Assembly: GCA_905373305.1 (NCBI GenBank)
Contig: CAJPSM010000029.1
Span: 1 to 13,844 of the forward strand
Reading direction: 5' to 3'
Length of the DNA stretch: 13,844 nt
Source of the DNA: an uncultured Streptococcus sp.
GTDB lineage: Bacteria > Bacillota > Bacilli > Lactobacillales > Streptococcaceae
Both the position numbers and the translations under genes were made by a program. The first letter of the stretch is position 1; each line of letters starts with the position of its first letter. This document shows positions 1 through 8,900 of this stretch, piece by piece. Under the pieces are notes generated by a model. That model was not told where the DNA came from and made no database searches. It saw nothing but the letters and a program-made list of their open reading frames with translations.

Positions 1-24
1 CTTCTCGTTGCCTCAACTGCACAC

Positions 25-47
25 AAAAAGAGAGGCACAGCCTCTCT
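25..47 (-). terminator. Intrinsic terminator after ftsH
   Basis: On the minus strand an 8-bp perfect stem, AGAGAGGC paired with GCCTCTCT (40-47 with 29-36), closes a 3-nt TGT loop at 37-39. The run of T's at 25-29 follows at once. It begins 4 nt past the ftsH stop codon, so it should end the transcript of the whole tilS-hpt-ftsH end of the cluster. On the plus strand the stem is followed by AGGGTT, not a T tract, so it works in one direction only. Confidence 0.93.
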
Positions 48-51
48 AGGG

Positions 52-2010
52 TTATTTTTCTTCACTCATTTTTGATTTTACTTCATCATAAGATAGGGCA
101 TGAGATTCCTCTTCTACAGTCTCAGGCATTTTTCCTGTTTCGTAAAGAGATTTAATCTGTGTACTATCCAATGTTTCGTATTTCAATAATGCTTCTGCAA
201 TCAGTTTGTGAGTTTCACGATTTGATTGAATTATTTCAGCTGCTTTATTCCGTGCTTCATTTAATAATGAACGAACTTCCTCATCAATCTCATAGGCTGT
301 TTGCTCTGAAATTGATTTTTGAGGACTTTGTGTACCAAACATAGCATGATTACCCTCATACTGAACTGGGCCAAGTTTTTCACTCATACCGTATTCAGTG
401 ACCATTGCACGCGCCATCTGTGTAGCTTGTTCAAAGTCATTTGAAGCTCCTGTAGTTTGGACATTAAAGATAATTTCTTCAGCTACACGACCACCCATCA
501 AACCTGCTAATTGCTCTTTCATATCTTCTTTAGAAAGAAGCATTTGGTCTTCTTTAGGAAGTGCAATCATGTATCCACCTGCACGTCCACGTGGTACGAT
601 GGTCACTTTATGAACAACACGGGCATTTGACAAGACTAAACCAACAATGGTATGTCCAGCCTCATGATAAGCAACTAATTCACGTTCTCTTTGTGATACT
701 GTTTTATCTTTCTTAGACGGTCCAGCAATCACTCTGTCCTCTGCCTCATCAATATCTGAAGCATCAATGACTGACTTGTTGCGACGGGCAGCAACCAAGG
801 CCGCCTCGTTTAGAACATTTTCCAAGTCGGCACCAACAAAACCTGGAGTTTGTTGGGCAACTAATTTCAAATCAACATCTTCTGCTAGAGGTTTGTTTTT
901 AGCGTGAACTTTCAAAATTGCTTCACGACCTTTAACATCAGGACGGCCAACCAAGACTTTTCTATCAAAACGTCCCGGGCGTAGTAGCGCAGGATCGAGG
1001 ACATCTGAACGGTTTGTCGCAGCGATAACGATAATTCCTTCATTTCCCTCAAAACCATCCATTTCAATCAAGAGCTGGTTCAAGGTTTGTTCACGTTCAT
1101 CATTTCCTCCACCGAGGCCGATACCACGTTGGCGACCAACAGCGTCAATTTCATCGATAAAGATGATAGCTGGCGCTGCTTTTTTTGCATCCTCAAAAAG
1201 AGAACGAACACGACTTGCACCAACTCCGACAAACATTTCTACAAAGTCCGATCCTGAGATGCTAAAGAATGGAACGCCTGCTTCTCCAGCAACTGCCTTA
1301 GCAAGTAAGGTCTTACCTGTTCCCGGAGGTCCCTCTAAAAGAACTCCGGCAGGAATACGGGCACCAAGTTTTGTAAATCGTTTTGGATCTTTTAAAAATT
1401 CAACAACTTCGACTAATTCTTGTTTTTCTTCTTCGGCACCTGCAACATCTGAGAATCGTACCTTGATATCTTCTTTGTTAGCAGCTTTGGCCTTGCTACG
1501 TCCAAAACTCATTGGATTTCTACTATTATTTCCTCCCATATTTCCCATCATAGAGAATAGGAAGAAGAAGAGAATAGCAAATGGCACAACAGAGACAAGG
1601 ATATTGATCCACATACCGCTAGAACTCTCATGTTTAACCGTTACCTCAGCCTGATGTTCAGAAGCAAGTTTTTGCAATTCTGAAACTGTTGAATCAGACG
1701 GAAGAATGGTACTTGAGAATCTTTCTACTGTTGTGGCAGCAGGAGTGAAAAATTGAATCCCTGTTTCTTCTTTACTAGTCTTAGGATTTTTATAAACACC
1801 AGACACCTCAATGATGCTACCATTTGGCTGATAGGTCAATTCTTTTACATTGTCTGCTGTAATTTCTTTTACCAATTCTGTATAGTTAATTTTTTCACTT
1901 TTCCCAGCAGCATTTCCAGAGTAAAAATACTGGAATCCTGTTACAAGGAAGAAGATAATTAACAAGTATAGAAATGGATTTCTAACTAAACCATTATTTT
2001 GTTTTTTCAT
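52..2010 (-). CDS. ftsH: ATP-dependent zinc metalloprotease FtsH
   Basis: Membrane-anchored AAA+ protease that extracts and degrades damaged or unassembled membrane proteins and some cytosolic regulators; it works as a hexamer. The 652-residue length is normal for the family. A first membrane segment lies at about 12-30, then an extracytoplasmic domain, and a second membrane segment at about 133-155. The AAA domain has Walker A GPPGTGKT at 227-234 and Walker B with D286-E287, followed by the second region of homology (AATNRSDVLDPALLRPGRFD). The zinc site is HEAGH at 449-453, with D525 in SNDFEQA as the likely third ligand. The gene starts 15 nt after hpt and is followed by a strong terminator. 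The start has a Shine-Dalgarno-like AGAAAGAG overlapping the hpt stop. In pneumococci comX is usually downstream, which would lie outside this window. Confidence 0.98.
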   Translation of the reverse strand: MKKQNNGLVRNPFLYLLIIFFLVTGFQYFYSGNAAGKSEKINYTELVKEITADNVKELTYQPNGSIIEVSGVYKNPKTSKEETGIQFFTPAATTVERFSSTILPSDSTVSELQKLASEHQAEVTVKHESSSGMWINILVSVVPFAILFFFLFSMMGNMGGNNSRNPMSFGRSKAKAANKEDIKVRFSDVAGAEEEKQELVEVVEFLKDPKRFTKLGARIPAGVLLEGPPGTGKTLLAKAVAGEAGVPFFSISGSDFVEMFVGVGASRVRSLFEDAKKAAPAIIFIDEIDAVGRQRGIGLGGGNDEREQTLNQLLIEMDGFEGNEGIIVIAATNRSDVLDPALLRPGRFDRKVLVGRPDVKGREAILKVHAKNKPLAEDVDLKLVAQQTPGFVGADLENVLNEAALVAARRNKSVIDASDIDEAEDRVIAGPSKKDKTVSQRERELVAYHEAGHTIVGLVLSNARVVHKVTIVPRGRAGGYMIALPKEDQMLLSKEDMKEQLAGLMGGRVAEEIIFNVQTTGASNDFEQATQMARAMVTEYGMSEKLGPVQYEGNHAMFGTQSPQKSISEQTAYEIDEEVRSLLNEARNKAAEIIQSNRETHKLIAEALLKYETLDSTQIKSLYETGKMPETVEEESHALSYDEVKSKMSEEK

Positions 2011-2011
2011 T

Positions 2012-2025
2012 AAAGAATGCTCTTT
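2012..2025 (-). promoter_or_regulatory. ftsH ribosome binding site inside a small inverted repeat
   Basis: The only ribosome-binding candidate for ftsH is the purine run AAAGAG at 2020-2025, directly after the hpt TAG stop. It sits in a 5-bp inverted repeat, AAAGA / TCTTT, around a 4-nt loop (GCAT), with the ATG two bases on. The fold would cover the site, but ribosomes finishing hpt would open it. This suggests translational coupling of ftsH to hpt. The stem is short and all but one of its pairs are A-T, so the effect may be slight. Confidence 0.4.
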
Positions 2026-2568
2026 CTAATTTGAATAAACTTCCTCTTTCAACACTCCAACATAAGGAAGATTACGATAGTTTTCTTTGTAGTCCAAACC
2101 ATATCCTACTACAAACTCATTTGGAATCGTAAAGCAAGTATAATCAGCTTCGATTTCAACAATTCTCCCTTCTGGTTTATCTAACATGGTTGCAATCTTA
2201 ACAGAAGCTGCCTCTCTTGCAATAAACATATCTCTCAAATTCTTCAAAGTTTGACCTGTATCGATGATATCTTCTACAAATAGAATATGTCTTCCTTTGA
2301 TATCTTGAGTTACGTCTTGCTTGATATTGATCACACCACTGCTTGCAGTTCCACCATGGTAGCTAGATACCATCATGAAGTCCATCTCAATATGTGTATC
2401 AATATGTTTAACCAATTCAGCCATAAAAGGAATCGATCCTTTCAAAATTCCAACAAGAATTGGATTTTTTCCCTCATAATCTTTGGCTAATTGTGCACCT
2501 AGCTTTTTAGCTGCTTCTGTAATTTCATCATGTGAAATGAGGATTTTTTTAATATCGTGTTCTAACAT
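2026..2568 (-). CDS. hpt: Hypoxanthine-guanine phosphoribosyltransferase
   Basis: Purine salvage enzyme that joins hypoxanthine or guanine to PRPP to make IMP or GMP in the cytosol. It is 180 residues, the usual length. The type I phosphoribosyltransferase signature, VEDIIDTGQTL, spans about 98-108, with acidic residues E99 and D100 and the PRPP loop DTG at 103-105. The flexible-loop segment MMVSSYHGG and the C-terminal purine-binding part with DYTCFTIPNEFVVGYGLDY are present. The start follows tilS by only 4 nt, with AGGTAAAAAG as ribosome binding site overlapping the tilS stop. The tilS-hpt-ftsH order is widely conserved in Firmicutes. The stop is TAG. Confidence 0.97.
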   Translation of the reverse strand: MLEHDIKKILISHDEITEAAKKLGAQLAKDYEGKNPILVGILKGSIPFMAELVKHIDTHIEMDFMMVSSYHGGTASSGVINIKQDVTQDIKGRHILFVEDIIDTGQTLKNLRDMFIAREAASVKIATMLDKPEGRIVEIEADYTCFTIPNEFVVGYGLDYKENYRNLPYVGVLKEEVYSN

Positions 2569-2572
2569 CTTT

Positions 2573-3850
2573 TTACCTATCTATTTTTTCTATATAAAGT
2601 ACAGTGTTCATTATATCATTTTTCGTGTTTTTACTCAAATCACTGATAGCAATTCCCAAAATTGAGACAATTTCTCCAAATTGCTCAATAATAGGAGTTG
2701 TTTCCCGTTTTTCAATAGGGATTTTCAAATCTATAAATAAGCGTCTCAGTTTCTTTCGATGACCATTTATAAGCAGAACATCACCAGGTTTTCGATATCT
2801 AATATGTACAGATGTTTCCCGTGAAACCATTATTTTTTGAACAGCATCCCCTTCAATAGGAATGCCAAAGGAAAATAAATAGCCCTTATGTCGAACTTGA
2901 TTTTGATAGTGTAACACAAGTTCATCTTCCTTTTCATCAGCCTGAGGACTGATTTTGCAAACTCGAAAATTTTGATACTCTTTTATCAATTCGTAACCAT
3001 TTTTCAGTGGGTGACGATACTGACTTTTCCTTGCTAAAATCTGTCTAACTTCATCAAACTGAGCCTTTGTAAGATTTAAGTCAGGAAATTGATTGAGATA
3101 GTTCTGGAGCAAGACCCCTTGAGTTTGTTTTGAGTATGAAAAGAGCTCATTCAAATCTTCTACATCAATCTGTTCAGAAAGCTCCGTTATGGCTGCTTGG
3201 TAGTCTGAAATCTCACTTCTTAGATTTAAAAGAGCGGATCTAAGGCGGGGATTTTCTTTTTCAAGTTCTGGTAAATACCTATTTCGAATACGATTGCGAA
3301 AATAGCTGTTCTCACGATTTGTTTGATCTTCGAAATGAAAAATTGGTGGAAAATCCTTTTTGTGAAAATGCAGCAAGGGACGGATGATTTCAATATCATC
3401 AACTACTTGACTTTCTTTTATTCCTATTAAATGACGTAACCGACTTCCGCGAATGAACCGCATCAAAATGGTTTCAACCTGATCATCTGCATGGTGGGCA
3501 GTGACCAAGGCTGTCGCCCCAACCTCTTTCATGATTTTCCTAAAAAAATCATAACGAAACTCTCGAGCACGCGCTTCTGAAAAGTCTCCTGAAAAGCTTG
3601 TGATACAAATAGGAAGTCCAGCTACATCAGCTAACTTCCTTAGTTCATTCTCCTCCCAGTCAGACTCACTTCTCTGCTTGTGATTGACATGAGCTAAAAT
3701 CAGCTTGATTTCCAACTCTTCTTGATAGGTGGACAGTAGATGGAATAAAAACATTGAATCCAGTCCACCAGACAGAGCCAACACGACTTTAGAATGTTTT
3801 TTGAAATACTCTTTTCGGAGAAAATGATTTAAAAAATCCTGCTCCCTCAT
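2573..3850 (-). CDS. tilS: tRNA(Ile)-lysidine synthase
   Basis: Changes the wobble cytidine (C34) of the CAU-anticodon tRNA-Ile to lysidine using ATP and lysine, so that the tRNA reads AUA and is charged with isoleucine. It is generally essential. The PP-loop SGGLDS is at residues 27-32. It is followed by AHVNHKQR at about 53-60 and TAHHADDQVETILMRFIRG, both typical of the N-terminal N-type ATP pyrophosphatase domain. The C-terminal part (HIRYRKPGDVL then KKLRRLFIDLKIP) matches the TilS C-terminal tRNA-binding domain. At 425 residues it is full length. The ATG overlaps the stop of the upstream serine-hydrolase-like gene by 4 nt (ATGA), and its GAGG site at 3858-3861 lies inside that gene, so translation is probably coupled. 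Confidence 0.97.
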   Translation of the reverse strand: MREQDFLNHFLRKEYFKKHSKVVLALSGGLDSMFLFHLLSTYQEELEIKLILAHVNHKQRSESDWEENELRKLADVAGLPICITSFSGDFSEARAREFRYDFFRKIMKEVGATALVTAHHADDQVETILMRFIRGSRLRHLIGIKESQVVDDIEIIRPLLHFHKKDFPPIFHFEDQTNRENSYFRNRIRNRYLPELEKENPRLRSALLNLRSEISDYQAAITELSEQIDVEDLNELFSYSKQTQGVLLQNYLNQFPDLNLTKAQFDEVRQILARKSQYRHPLKNGYELIKEYQNFRVCKISPQADEKEDELVLHYQNQVRHKGYLFSFGIPIEGDAVQKIMVSRETSVHIRYRKPGDVLLINGHRKKLRRLFIDLKIPIEKRETTPIIEQFGEIVSILGIAISDLSKNTKNDIMNTVLYIEKIDR

Positions 3851-5118
3851 TTTAGAACCTCATAGACATCCTTGGCTATTTTAGCAATAGTGTCATAATC
3901 AGAATTTTTGGTGAAAATGGAAAGAACGAAAGGAGAGTCCGTATAAACAATCGCAGTGTCATGTTTAAACTCATCCGCATCTCCGATTTTATGAGCTACC
4001 TTAACCGAAACACCTTTCGCAATTCGTTGGTTATCAAAATTCGTCTTACTTAGAGACTCTAGTACAAAGCCATTCTGATTATAAATAGCTTCCATGACCT
4101 TTCCAGCCATTTTTGAAGAAGTTAATTTATCATTCACATCCCAATTTTCACCCATAATAGTAGACATTTTCTCTTTAAAAGCCCCGTCAGATTGATTGGT
4201 CACATAATAACCTAAAATATTATGAGCAACATTGTCAGACTCCTTTGTTATCTTGGTAATTAGCTGTTGGAGACTGTAATCTTTGTTGTCTCCTGTTTTA
4301 GGTAAACTACCACTACCTTCTGGTTTATAGGATCCGGGAAAGCTATTTACCTCTGGGATATACTTGAAGTTACTGTTCAGCGTATATTCCCCTTGATTTA
4401 TCTTATCTTGAGCGTAATAAAGGTAGGCTAGTTTCAAGATGCTAGCTGCATAGAGTTTGCTGTCTTCATTCACCCCAGCCTCTTTACCTGTACTCAGTTG
4501 TTTAACATAAATAGAATAATTTTCATTCTGATAGTTGTTTGACAAGATTTCTTGAACCTTCTGGATGCGATTATCCTCTTCTGAGATAAACTCTTTTGAT
4601 ACCCACCCAACTTGATTAATATGAAGAAATTCTTGTCCCTCAGCAAAAAGGGTTCTATCCACTGTTACGCGTTGATAGGGAGAAAGGGATGAAGAAATTT
4701 CTTTAGCACCATAAGGACTGTTATAGATGACAAACCCCGGCTCCAACCATACTTGTCTATTTTGAGTTTGAACTTGACTTTGATCATAGACCAAACGTTT
4801 ATCTGCAACGATAAACTGATGATTGTTTAATTTAAAAACAGGAACACCTTGTCTATTCAAACGCCATTCTACGATTTTAAAGGTGGTTCCAGGAGTCAAT
4901 TTTCCAGATTCCTTAATCAAATCCTCATTTGCATAGATAGCCGTTTCTCCATAAACCATTGGAGATTCAAGGGGTTCTTTATAGTAGAATCCATAATCAG
5001 ACTCGGTTAGATAATAAATTTCTTGTGAAGAGTAAGGAAGCTGTTTTTCTGTGCTAACTACTCTTGAAGTTATGATAAAAACAGATAGTAGTGATAACAC
5101 TACTAAGAACTTACGCAT
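3847..5118 (-). CDS. Secreted class A beta-lactamase-like serine hydrolase with SH3-like N-terminal region
   Basis: A 423-residue protein with an N-terminal signal or anchor (RK, then a hydrophobic stretch to about residue 17). I see no lipobox cysteine, so it is either secreted or held by an uncleaved signal. Residues about 55-110 and 125-180 look like two SH3-like repeats: both run from a Y-rich strand through SP/TP-x-x-x-x-V/I to a final VADK or VSKEF strand. From about 190 on it resembles the beta-lactamase / penicillin-recognising fold, with SILK (S226, K229), SDN at 294-296 and KIG at 377-379. KIG replaces the usual KTG, and I see no ExxLN omega-loop motif, so hydrolysis of beta-lactams is unlikely. 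The gene overlaps the 40-residue gene by 8 nt and tilS by 4 nt. Its neighbour divIC suggests a cell-wall role, but this is inference. It matches the conserved pneumococcal gene at this place, which has no established name that I know. Confidence 0.85.
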   Translation of the reverse strand: MRKFLVVLSLLSVFIITSRVVSTEKQLPYSSQEIYYLTESDYGFYYKEPLESPMVYGETAIYANEDLIKESGKLTPGTTFKIVEWRLNRQGVPVFKLNNHQFIVADKRLVYDQSQVQTQNRQVWLEPGFVIYNSPYGAKEISSSLSPYQRVTVDRTLFAEGQEFLHINQVGWVSKEFISEEDNRIQKVQEILSNNYQNENYSIYVKQLSTGKEAGVNEDSKLYAASILKLAYLYYAQDKINQGEYTLNSNFKYIPEVNSFPGSYKPEGSGSLPKTGDNKDYSLQQLITKITKESDNVAHNILGYYVTNQSDGAFKEKMSTIMGENWDVNDKLTSSKMAGKVMEAIYNQNGFVLESLSKTNFDNQRIAKGVSVKVAHKIGDADEFKHDTAIVYTDSPFVLSIFTKNSDYDTIAKIAKDVYEVLK

Positions 5119-5233
5119 TCTTCCCTTCCCTTTCTTCTTGTAATCGTAATAAATGATTTTTAGTTGCTAATTCTTCTAGTTTTTCATCTGACAAACTTAA
5201 AAACTTCTCAACAACTTCTAATAAATTTTCCAT
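5111..5233 (-). CDS. Conserved 40-residue protein between DivIC and the serine hydrolase
   Basis: A small acidic protein of 40 residues (MENLLEVVEKFLSLSDEK then LEELATKNHLLRLQEEREGKNA). It is expected to be nearly all helix with heptad-like leucines (L4, L5, V8, L12, L14), then a charged tail. It has no signal or membrane segment. I chose the ATG at 5231-5233 because GAGGT at 5240-5244 lies 6 nt before it, and because the upstream in-frame extension runs back through the divIC end with no site of its own. It starts 4 nt after divIC stops and its last 8 nt overlap the next gene. The same small gene occurs here in pneumococcus. The function is unknown to me; the position suggests a part in division or in coupling translation of the genes around it. 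Confidence 0.8.
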   Translation of the reverse strand: MENLLEVVEKFLSLSDEKLEELATKNHLLRLQEEREGKNA

Positions 5234-5244
5234 GACATTACCTC
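5234..5244 (-). promoter_or_regulatory. Ribosome binding site that sets the 40-residue gene start
   Basis: GAGGT at 5240-5244 overlaps the divIC stop codon (AGG-TAA) and is 6 nt from the ATG at 5233. The spacing is good and no other start in this frame has such a site, so it decides the start of the 40-residue protein. Confidence 0.7.
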
Positions 5245-5606
5245 GGAAGCAAATCAGGAATGGTGTAAATCGCTTCTCGTGTCTTTGAGTAATAGTACTT
5301 GGCGCGTGCATATTTTGCTACATAGTCTTCATCTTTCAACTTTGTAGCAAAAGCGGATTCCTTATCCTTTTCATCACTGAGAGTTTGATATTGTTCTTTC
5401 AACTCTGTCAATTGCTGACGACGTTGCAGTAACTGATTATAACTTTTGGCCAGATTATAGGTCGGTAAAATAAACAATAAAATCATCAAAATCAAAACCC
5501 AACCCATAAAGCGATTTCGTTTTTGTCTTTCCTTCATCAGATAACGACGACGTTGGTGTTCATTTTGAATAAAAGGATTGTTCATCTGTACAATATTTTT
5601 AGACAT
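5238..5606 (-). CDS. divIC: Septum formation initiator DivIC (FtsB family)
   Basis: Bitopic division protein that binds FtsL and DivIB (FtsQ) and so helps turn on septal wall synthesis by FtsW and PBP2x. It is 122 residues: a basic cytoplasmic N-terminus (1-32, rich in R and K), one membrane helix at about 33-51, and a coiled coil from about 55 to 95. The FtsB/DivIC end motif follows, DEDYVAKYARAKYYYSKTRE at 92-111, then the IPDLLP tail. Its ATG overlaps the end of rqcP by 8 nt (ATGTCTAA) and has only a weak AGAAG site, so it is probably translated by coupling to rqcP. Confidence 0.93.
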   Translation of the reverse strand: MSKNIVQMNNPFIQNEHQRRRYLMKERQKRNRFMGWVLILMILLFILPTYNLAKSYNQLLQRRQQLTELKEQYQTLSDEKDKESAFATKLKDEDYVAKYARAKYYYSKTREAIYTIPDLLPR

Positions 5607-5865
5607 TTTCTTCTACCCGTGTTTCACTGATAATTTCATACATGCCTGCTGCATCTTCTTTTTTTGTACTATCTTTCATCTCCAGTACTTTTACAAGCAA
5701 CAACTTATTTCCAAAGCGAATTTCAACTTGGTCATCAACTTTCAAATCCGTTGAACTTTTAGCCAAGATTCCATTTACCTTGATTCTACCTTTATCTGCT
5801 ACTTCCTTTGCGACTGTACGACGCTTAATAATTCGTGATACTTTTAAATACTTGTCTAATCTCAT
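5599..5865 (-). CDS. rqcP: S4-domain ribosome quality control factor RqcP
   Basis: An 88-residue S4 RNA-binding protein (MRLDKYLKVSRIIKRRTVAKE at the start, then a strand with KVNG and KSSTDLKVDDQVEI). It matches RqcP, formerly YabO in Bacillus subtilis, and the Hsp15-like family. In B. subtilis RqcP binds stalled 50S subunits with RqcH and helps add C-terminal Ala tails to the stuck nascent chain. The S4 domain fills about residues 1-60; the rest is a short strand and an acidic tail. The start has GAGGTAA upstream. It is followed by an 8-nt overlap with divIC, the neighbour also found near yabO in Bacillus. That it is RqcP and not another S4 paralogue rests on size and neighbourhood. Confidence 0.88.
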   Translation of the reverse strand: MRLDKYLKVSRIIKRRTVAKEVADKGRIKVNGILAKSSTDLKVDDQVEIRFGNKLLLVKVLEMKDSTKKEDAAGMYEIISETRVEENV

Positions 5866-5885
5866 TTTTATTACCTCAAATTATT

Positions 5886-5894
5886 ATTTTACCA
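5886..5894 (-). promoter_or_regulatory. Possible extended -10 promoter before rqcP
   Basis: On the minus strand TGG-TAAAAT fits an extended -10 (TGn plus a -10 with one change from TATAAT). It lies in the 57-nt mfd-rqcP gap, about 20 nt before the start codon. I see no good -35. If real, it would let the rqcP-divIC genes be made apart from mfd. Confidence 0.35.
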
Positions 5895-5922
5895 TTTTTA
5901 TCCCTTTTATAGAAGAAAAACG

Positions 5923-8900
5923 TCAAAGAGAATTAACTTTCTTTGATTCTTTTATCTCTAGTAAACTTTCTCCAAAAATTAACAGTCCTTCTAAAATTTC
6001 ATAGTCCTTCTTGTTTCGAACGTCAAATATAACTTCCATTACTCCCTTATTCTCAGCTATAGATGCTTTTAAGTTCGTTGCGGATAAGGCTTTAAAATAA
6101 TCTTGAGCCAAGAACAGTCGCTGAGTGATTTTTTCAAATTGAACTGTGATCTTATTCTCTTTTCTTTCCACACGTTCTACAAAGACCTTATCCAAGTATG
6201 ATTTGACCAAACCAATCTCTAAAAGATAGGCCACTACATCTGGATACTCCCCGAAACGATCCATCAACTCTTCTTGTAATTCTTCATAGTTGACACGATT
6301 GTCAATTTGACGAATTTTCTTGTAAATTTCAATCTTATGTCGTTGGTCAGAAATATAAGTATCAGGAAGATAGGCATCGATTTGTAAAATCAACTCAGCA
6401 TTTCCTTTAGTTCTTGTATTCTCATTGCCATTGCGTTTAGCAATAGCTTCTTCTAGTAACTGAGAATACAATTCAAAACCAACAGAATCAATGAAGCCCG
6501 ATTGGGATTTTCCTAAGAGGTTTCCTGCTCCACGAATAGAAAGATCTCGCATCGCAATCTTAAATCCAGATCCCAATTCTGTAAATCCTTTGATTGCTTC
6601 TAATCTCTTCTCAGAGACTTCACTGATTGATTTTTCTGGACGATACATAAGATAGGCATAGGCAATGCGATTACTCCGACCAACTCTTCCTCTTAATTGA
6701 TACAAGGTTGACAAGCCCATATGGTCCGCATTTTCAATAAATAAAGTATTGGCATTTGGAATATCAACTCCTGTCTCAATAATGGTAGTTGTCACCAAAA
6801 TATCATACTGACCTTCAATGAAATCCAGCAAAGTATTTTCTAACTGAATCTCACTCATTTGCCCATGAACATAACCAATTGAAGCCTCTGGAATCAACTC
6901 TTGTAATTCTGAAACCTTCTGGTCAATCGTGTCAACTTTATTGTAAAGATAGTAAACTTGACCTCCACGCTCCATTTCACGCAAGACAGCATCACGAATC
7001 ACACTATCATTCTTTTCCAAAACATAGGTTTGCACTGGATAACGATTAGTCGGAGGTGTTTCAATAACAGATAAATCTCGGATTCCCAACATAGACATAT
7101 GAAGAGTACGAGGTATTGGAGTTGCTGTCAAGGTGAGGACATCCACTTGTTTCTTCAGTTCTTTCAATGTTTCCTTATGCTTGACACCAAATCGTTGCTC
7201 TTCATCAATAATCATCAATCCTAAATCTGAAAACACAACATCTTTTGACAAAACACGATGCGTTCCAATCAAAATATCAACTTGACCATTCTTTAATTTT
7301 TCAAGTGTCTCTGCCTGCTCTTTTTTACTTCTAAAGCGACTCAACACATCAATATTAACTGCAAAATTTTGGAATCGTTCCTTAAAATTGGTATAGTGTT
7401 GTTGCGCTAAAACCGTCGTCGGAACTAGAACGACAACTTGTTTATGATCATTGACCGCCTTAAAGGCTGCACGCATTGCTACTTCAGTCTTCCCAAAACC
7501 AACATCTCCAACTAAAAGTCGATCCATGGGATGAGAATCCTGCATATCTCTCTTGATTTCCTCAATACTACGAAGTTGATCATCCGTTTCAACATAAGGG
7601 AAAGCATCATCAAAAGCATGTTGCTCATCATCATCAGCTGAGAAAGCAAAACCCTTCAACTGACTACGCTCAGAATAAAGCTTGATTAAATCGTCAGCTA
7701 TATCCTCTACCTGGTTCTTAACTTTTTGCTTGACCTTTTTGAAATGACCATCATTTAATTTGTTGAGTTTTGGCGCTTTACCATCACTTGAAACATATTT
7801 GGACAGTAATTGAATCTGCTCAACTGGGATGGAGATTTGATCCCCATTTTGATATTGAACACTGACATAATCACGGTGAATCCCTTTGATTTCAATTGTT
7901 TCAATGCCTAAATATTGACCAATTCCATGGATATGGTGAACAACGTAGTCCCCTTTTTCAAGTTCATTATAATCTTTTAATCGCTCTGCGTTCGAAGCAT
8001 GTTGTCTTCTAAAACGACGTTTTAATTTCTTTTGGAAAATCTCATGTTCAGTAATCAAGAGAATTTTTTCATCTACAAAGTGAAAACCATGTCTTAAATT
8101 ACCCTCAATCAAGTTTACAGATTCTTTACAGATACTTGACTTATCTCTTGAATCCAATTTAATCTGGTATTCCTCTAAAACATCCTCCAATGTTTTACTT
8201 CCCATTGAATTGCTAGACTGCAGAATAATGGTGTAGTCCATTTTTTTATATCGTTCAATTTCTTCTTTAAGAAAAGAAAATTGATTGAAAAACTCCTGCA
8301 TAGGATATTGATTAAATTGATAAATGTGATCAAACTTAAGATTACCTAATCCTTTTTGGAGATTGGAGAAAAAGGTAACTGGACTTTGTTTTTTATAGTT
8401 TTTCTCTGTATCTGCAAAATACTGCATATCAGCAAATGATTTACCGTTCTGTAAATCTTCTGTAAAGTATTGCGCTAATTCTCTTTCAAAGACTTCATAC
8501 TGATTCATTAATTTCTGGTAATCATCAAAGAATACTGGCGTATCTTTCTCAATATAATCAAATATAGTCCATGTTTTATCGTAACATAAAGATAAAAACT
8601 TTCGACTATCTGAATGTAATTGTTTTTGATGAAAACTTGACAAAATCTCTTCCAAGTATGATTTTAAAATTGGTGATAAGGTCTTCGAAATTTGCTTTTC
8701 TAAAGCTGACTGACCTCGTATATAGTCTCTTTCTCTTAAAAGTATATCACTAGCTGGAAAGATAGTGAGTTCTGTTTGATTTTCTTTTGATAATTGTGTT
8801 TCTACTTCAAAAGTCCGAATTCCATCTACTTCATCACCAAAAAACTCGATTCGGAAAGGTTCTAACTGAGATATCTCAAAAATATCTAAAATATCTCCTC

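Noticed and set aside
1..24. Possible BOX/RUP-type repeat or promoter at the window start
   Set aside because: Only 24 bases past the terminator are visible, with no match to a repeat I can support.
1163..1654. 163-codon plus-strand open frame opposite ftsH
   Set aside because: It lies wholly inside a clear ftsH AAA region, has no recognisable family, and is rich in residues expected from reading the opposite strand. It is a shadow.
5234..5311. N-terminal extension of the 40-residue protein beginning MHAPSTITQRHEKRF
   Set aside because: It is out-of-frame divIC coding sequence with no ribosome binding site; the internal ATG has a good one.
5642..6004. 120-codon plus-strand open frame across the mfd-rqcP junction
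   Set aside because: It runs antisense to conserved ends of both genes and its composition (S, F, T rich) fits antisense of low-GC coding DNA. No convincing ribosome binding site.
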